Assembly (NCBI RefSeq): GCF_000966975.1 | Contig: NZ_JZWV01001095.1 | Coordinates: forward strand, 1 to 6,666 | Direction of reading: 5' to 3' | Source: Streptomyces katrae | GTDB lineage: Bacteria; Actinomycetota; Actinomycetes; Streptomycetales; Streptomycetaceae | DNA: 6,666 nt | Shown: one piece after another, positions 5,504 to 6,666 of the stretch | Layout: every line of letters begins with the position of its first letter | How positions within the stretch are numbered: position 1 is the first letter of the stretch | Notes under the pieces: generated by a model | What the model was told of the DNA's origin: nothing | The model's database searches: none | What the model saw: the letters and a program-made list of their open reading frames with translations, nothing else | Position numbers and translations under genes: made by a program

Positions 5504-6389
5504 GGGTCCAGCCGGGGGAGATCTCGTCGAGGGGGCCGACGCTCTTGTAGTGGCCGTCGACCAGCGTGGAGGTCGAGGCGGTGCCGTCGGAGTTGTAGAA
5601 GATCAGGCTGTCCGCGGTCCGGCCCACCTTCTCCCAGAGGGGGGAGGTGCCGACCTCGTCGAGGTCGAAGACCCAGCCGTTGGTCGCCGTGCCCGCCCGG
5701 AGGGCGAGTTTCCCGCCCGACTTCGCCCAGGACAGCACCGAGTCCCTGGTGGCGGTCAGCTGACCCAGATGCTCCTCCTCCTCCAGGAAGAGACTTCCCG
5801 TCCGCCCGTAGATGCCGCCCCTCAGCGTTCCGTGCTCGCTCGCGTCCCATGAGAAGGTGGCCGACCCCGGCCGGGCCTCGGCGGTCAGTGTGTCGCACGA
5901 GCTGGCCATCGCGGCCCAGCCCTTCTTGAAGTTGTCGTACGTGCGCACCTGCTGGTACTTGCCGTTCTGCAGGGTGCCGGTGACGGCGTGGCCGGTCTGG
6001 ATGTCGTAGAAGATCACCGAGTCGCCCGAGGCCTCGACCTGGGTCCAGCCCTTCGGGAGGTCGCCGATGGTCCGGGTGCGGGCGTACTCGCCGAAGGTGA
6101 AGGTGCCGACCTCCCCGGCCCCGGTGATCTTGTTGTACAGCAGCAGCGAGTCGTGGCTCGCCGCCGCGTGCGTGTAGCCGCGCGGCAGGTGGAACTCCCC
6201 GCTGGACTCCCAGTGGCCGGCGGAGAGGGTGCCGGTGACGGCGGAGCCGCTGCCGGCCCGGTAGAACAGGATCGAGGTGTTCCCGCCGCTGCCGAAGCAG
6301 GACACGGAAGCGGACGCGGGGGTGGCGGGACCCGCCAGGAGGGCCGCAAGCGCGGCAGCCGCCACCGTGGCCACCAGGGATTTCCTCAT
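5484..6389 (-). CDS. Secreted six-repeat protein, probable beta-propeller or tachylectin-like
   Basis: The 301-residue protein has a signal peptide (MRKSLVATVA, hydrophobic to about 20, likely cleavage after ASA near 27), then six tandem repeats filling the whole mature chain: about 38-79, 80-122, 123-165, 166-215, 216-259 and 260-301. Most open with a T/D-S-hydrophobic-hydrophobic-F/Y pattern (TSILFY, DSLLLY, DSVIFY, DSLIFY), have a G-TL/TF-x-x-G-x-Y/W centre, and several close with P-x-GW-T/x near an acidic residue (LPKGWTQV, FKKGWAAM, SPGWTLI). Repeats 4 and 5 are degenerate. Regular 42-44-residue units of this kind usually build a beta-propeller that binds sugars or other ligands; that fold is inferred, not shown. 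Cysteines C31 and C165 are the only ones and could bridge the first and third units. ATG 6389 has a weak GGGG site five bases upstream. The gene stands alone and meets its neighbour tail-to-tail. Confidence 0.85.
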   Translation of the reverse strand: MRKSLVATVAAAALAALLAGPATPASASVSCFGSGGNTSILFYRAGSGSAVTGTLSAGHWESSGEFHLPRGYTHAAASHDSLLLYNKITGAGEVGTFTFGEYARTRTIGDLPKGWTQVEASGDSVIFYDIQTGHAVTGTLQNGKYQQVRTYDNFKKGWAAMASSCDTLTAEARPGSATFSWDASEHGTLRGGIYGRTGSLFLEEEEHLGQLTATRDSVLSWAKSGGKLALRAGTATNGWVFDLDEVGTSPLWEKVGRTADSLIFYNSDGTASTSTLVDGHYKSVGPLDEISPGWTLIEGGV

Positions 6390-6436
6390 CGTTGCCCCAT
6401 TTCGTCGCGCGTGGGCGAGCGCGTCGGGCGCCGTGC

Positions 6437-6451
6437 GCCGTGCGGCACGGC
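6437..6451. repeat. Palindrome GCCGTG-cgg-CACGGC
   Basis: Perfect 6-bp arms and a 3-base centre, 48 bases upstream of the repeat-protein start. It may be an operator or a leader hairpin; with this base composition chance is also possible. Confidence 0.4.
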
Positions 6452-6551
6452 CTGAGCTCCGGAAGGACGTCCACCGGCGGTTCCCGCCCGGGTGCGACGC
6501 CCTCGTCCATTCTGCGCCGCATCGGTATCGGTCGCATCCAGGCTCGCCACC

Positions 6552-6563
6552 TAGAATGGGAAC
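6552..6563 (+). promoter_or_regulatory. Leaderless-type -10 box TAGAAT upstream of the 6564 gene
   Basis: TAGAAT (6552-6557, five of six to TATAAT) is followed by six bases and then ATG, so transcription would begin at the start codon. No Shine-Dalgarno sequence precedes the ATG. The -35 is weak (around 6528-6534). Confidence 0.6.
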
Positions 6564-6666
6564 ATGTATTCGAACGACGGTCCGGCCGCGCCGGGGGAAC
6601 GCCCGCCCCTCACCCCCGCCCTCACCGGCGCCGAACTGGCCCGCTGGTACTGGACCCTGGCCGAGC
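6564..6666 (+). CDS. N-terminal fragment of an unidentified protein, cut by window edge
   Basis: The reading frame from ATG 6564 stays open for 34 codons to the end of the window, with strong third-position GC. The product begins MYSNDGPAAPGERPPL and continues into TGAELARWYWTLAE. No signal peptide is visible; the first 20 residues are Pro/Gly-rich and the next look helical. The LTGAELARWYW phrase reminds me of small actinobacterial proteins with an SAP-like or DUF6434-type start, but this is memory from a very short fragment and not a firm assignment. The start is supported by the TAGAAT box six bases upstream, which fits a leaderless mRNA. Confidence 0.6.
   Translation, partial: MYSNDGPAAPGERPPLTPALTGAELARWYWTLAE

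Larger units (their letters stand above)
6390..6563. promoter_or_regulatory. Divergent promoter region between the repeat protein and the next gene
   Basis: This 174-bp gap separates two divergent starts. It holds two tandem GCCGTGC units (6430-6443), the second forming a perfect palindrome with CACGGC (6437-6451), and a tandem ATCGGT pair (6521-6532). A minus-strand -10-like CAGAAT lies at 6514-6509, without a good -35. I see no ORF in it. Confidence 0.35.

Noticed and set aside
5473..6537. Minus-strand open frame of 354 residues overlapping the repeat protein
   Set aside because: Arg/His/Pro-rich and without repeats or a signal peptide; the neighbouring frame has both.
1..6666. Novel defence, mobile or biosynthetic system
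   Set aside because: No transposase, integrase, phage, toxin-antitoxin, CRISPR or reverse-transcriptase features, no flanking repeats, and uniform base composition. The genes are typical streptomycete chromosomal genes.

Overview
The window reads as ordinary chromosomal DNA of a high-GC actinomycete, most likely Streptomyces or a close relative such as Kitasatospora. The reasons are the very high GC with third codon positions almost all G or C, a SARP-type regulator, several Sec-exported proteins and sparse leaderless promoters. I found no tRNA, rRNA, CRISPR array, transposase, integrase or attachment site, and I cannot identify a new multi-gene system.

Layout. (1) 1-1057, minus: N-terminal 352 residues of a large AfsR-like SARP regulator (OmpR-type DNA-binding domain, BTAD helical domain, P-loop of an NB-ARC ATPase), cut by the window edge. 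(2) 1058-1210: divergent control region with a 15-bp palindrome over the likely -35 box of the next gene. (3) 1211-2431, plus: complete amidohydrolase-2 family metal-dependent hydrolase, apparently translated from a leaderless mRNA. (4) 2474-3568, minus: alpha/beta hydrolase related to prolyl-iminopeptidase-type enzymes with an N-terminal membrane or signal segment, convergent with the amidohydrolase. (5) 3569-3778: divergent control region with a promoter for the hydrolase and a 19-bp GC-rich palindrome upstream of (6) 3779-4621, plus: a secreted V8/trypsin-fold serine protease. (7) 4622-4873: non-coding, three successive hairpins and a 13-bp direct repeat. (8) 4874-5503, plus: a small secreted protein of unknown function. 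(9) 5484-6389, minus: a secreted protein of six about 43-residue repeats, probably a beta-propeller, whose end overlaps gene 8 tail-to-tail by 20 bp. (10) 6564-6666, plus: the first 34 codons of a protein behind a -10 box placed for leaderless initiation.

How they fit together. There are no tight operons: neighbouring genes are mostly divergent or convergent, each with its own promoter region. The only shared themes are export (protease, small secreted protein, repeat protein, and possibly the alpha/beta hydrolase) and hydrolysis. The divergent SARP/amidohydrolase pair is the best candidate for a regulatory link. The most useful observations are the regulatory architecture at 1175-1211, 3724-3753 and 6552-6564, and the repeat organisation of the protein at 5484-6389.
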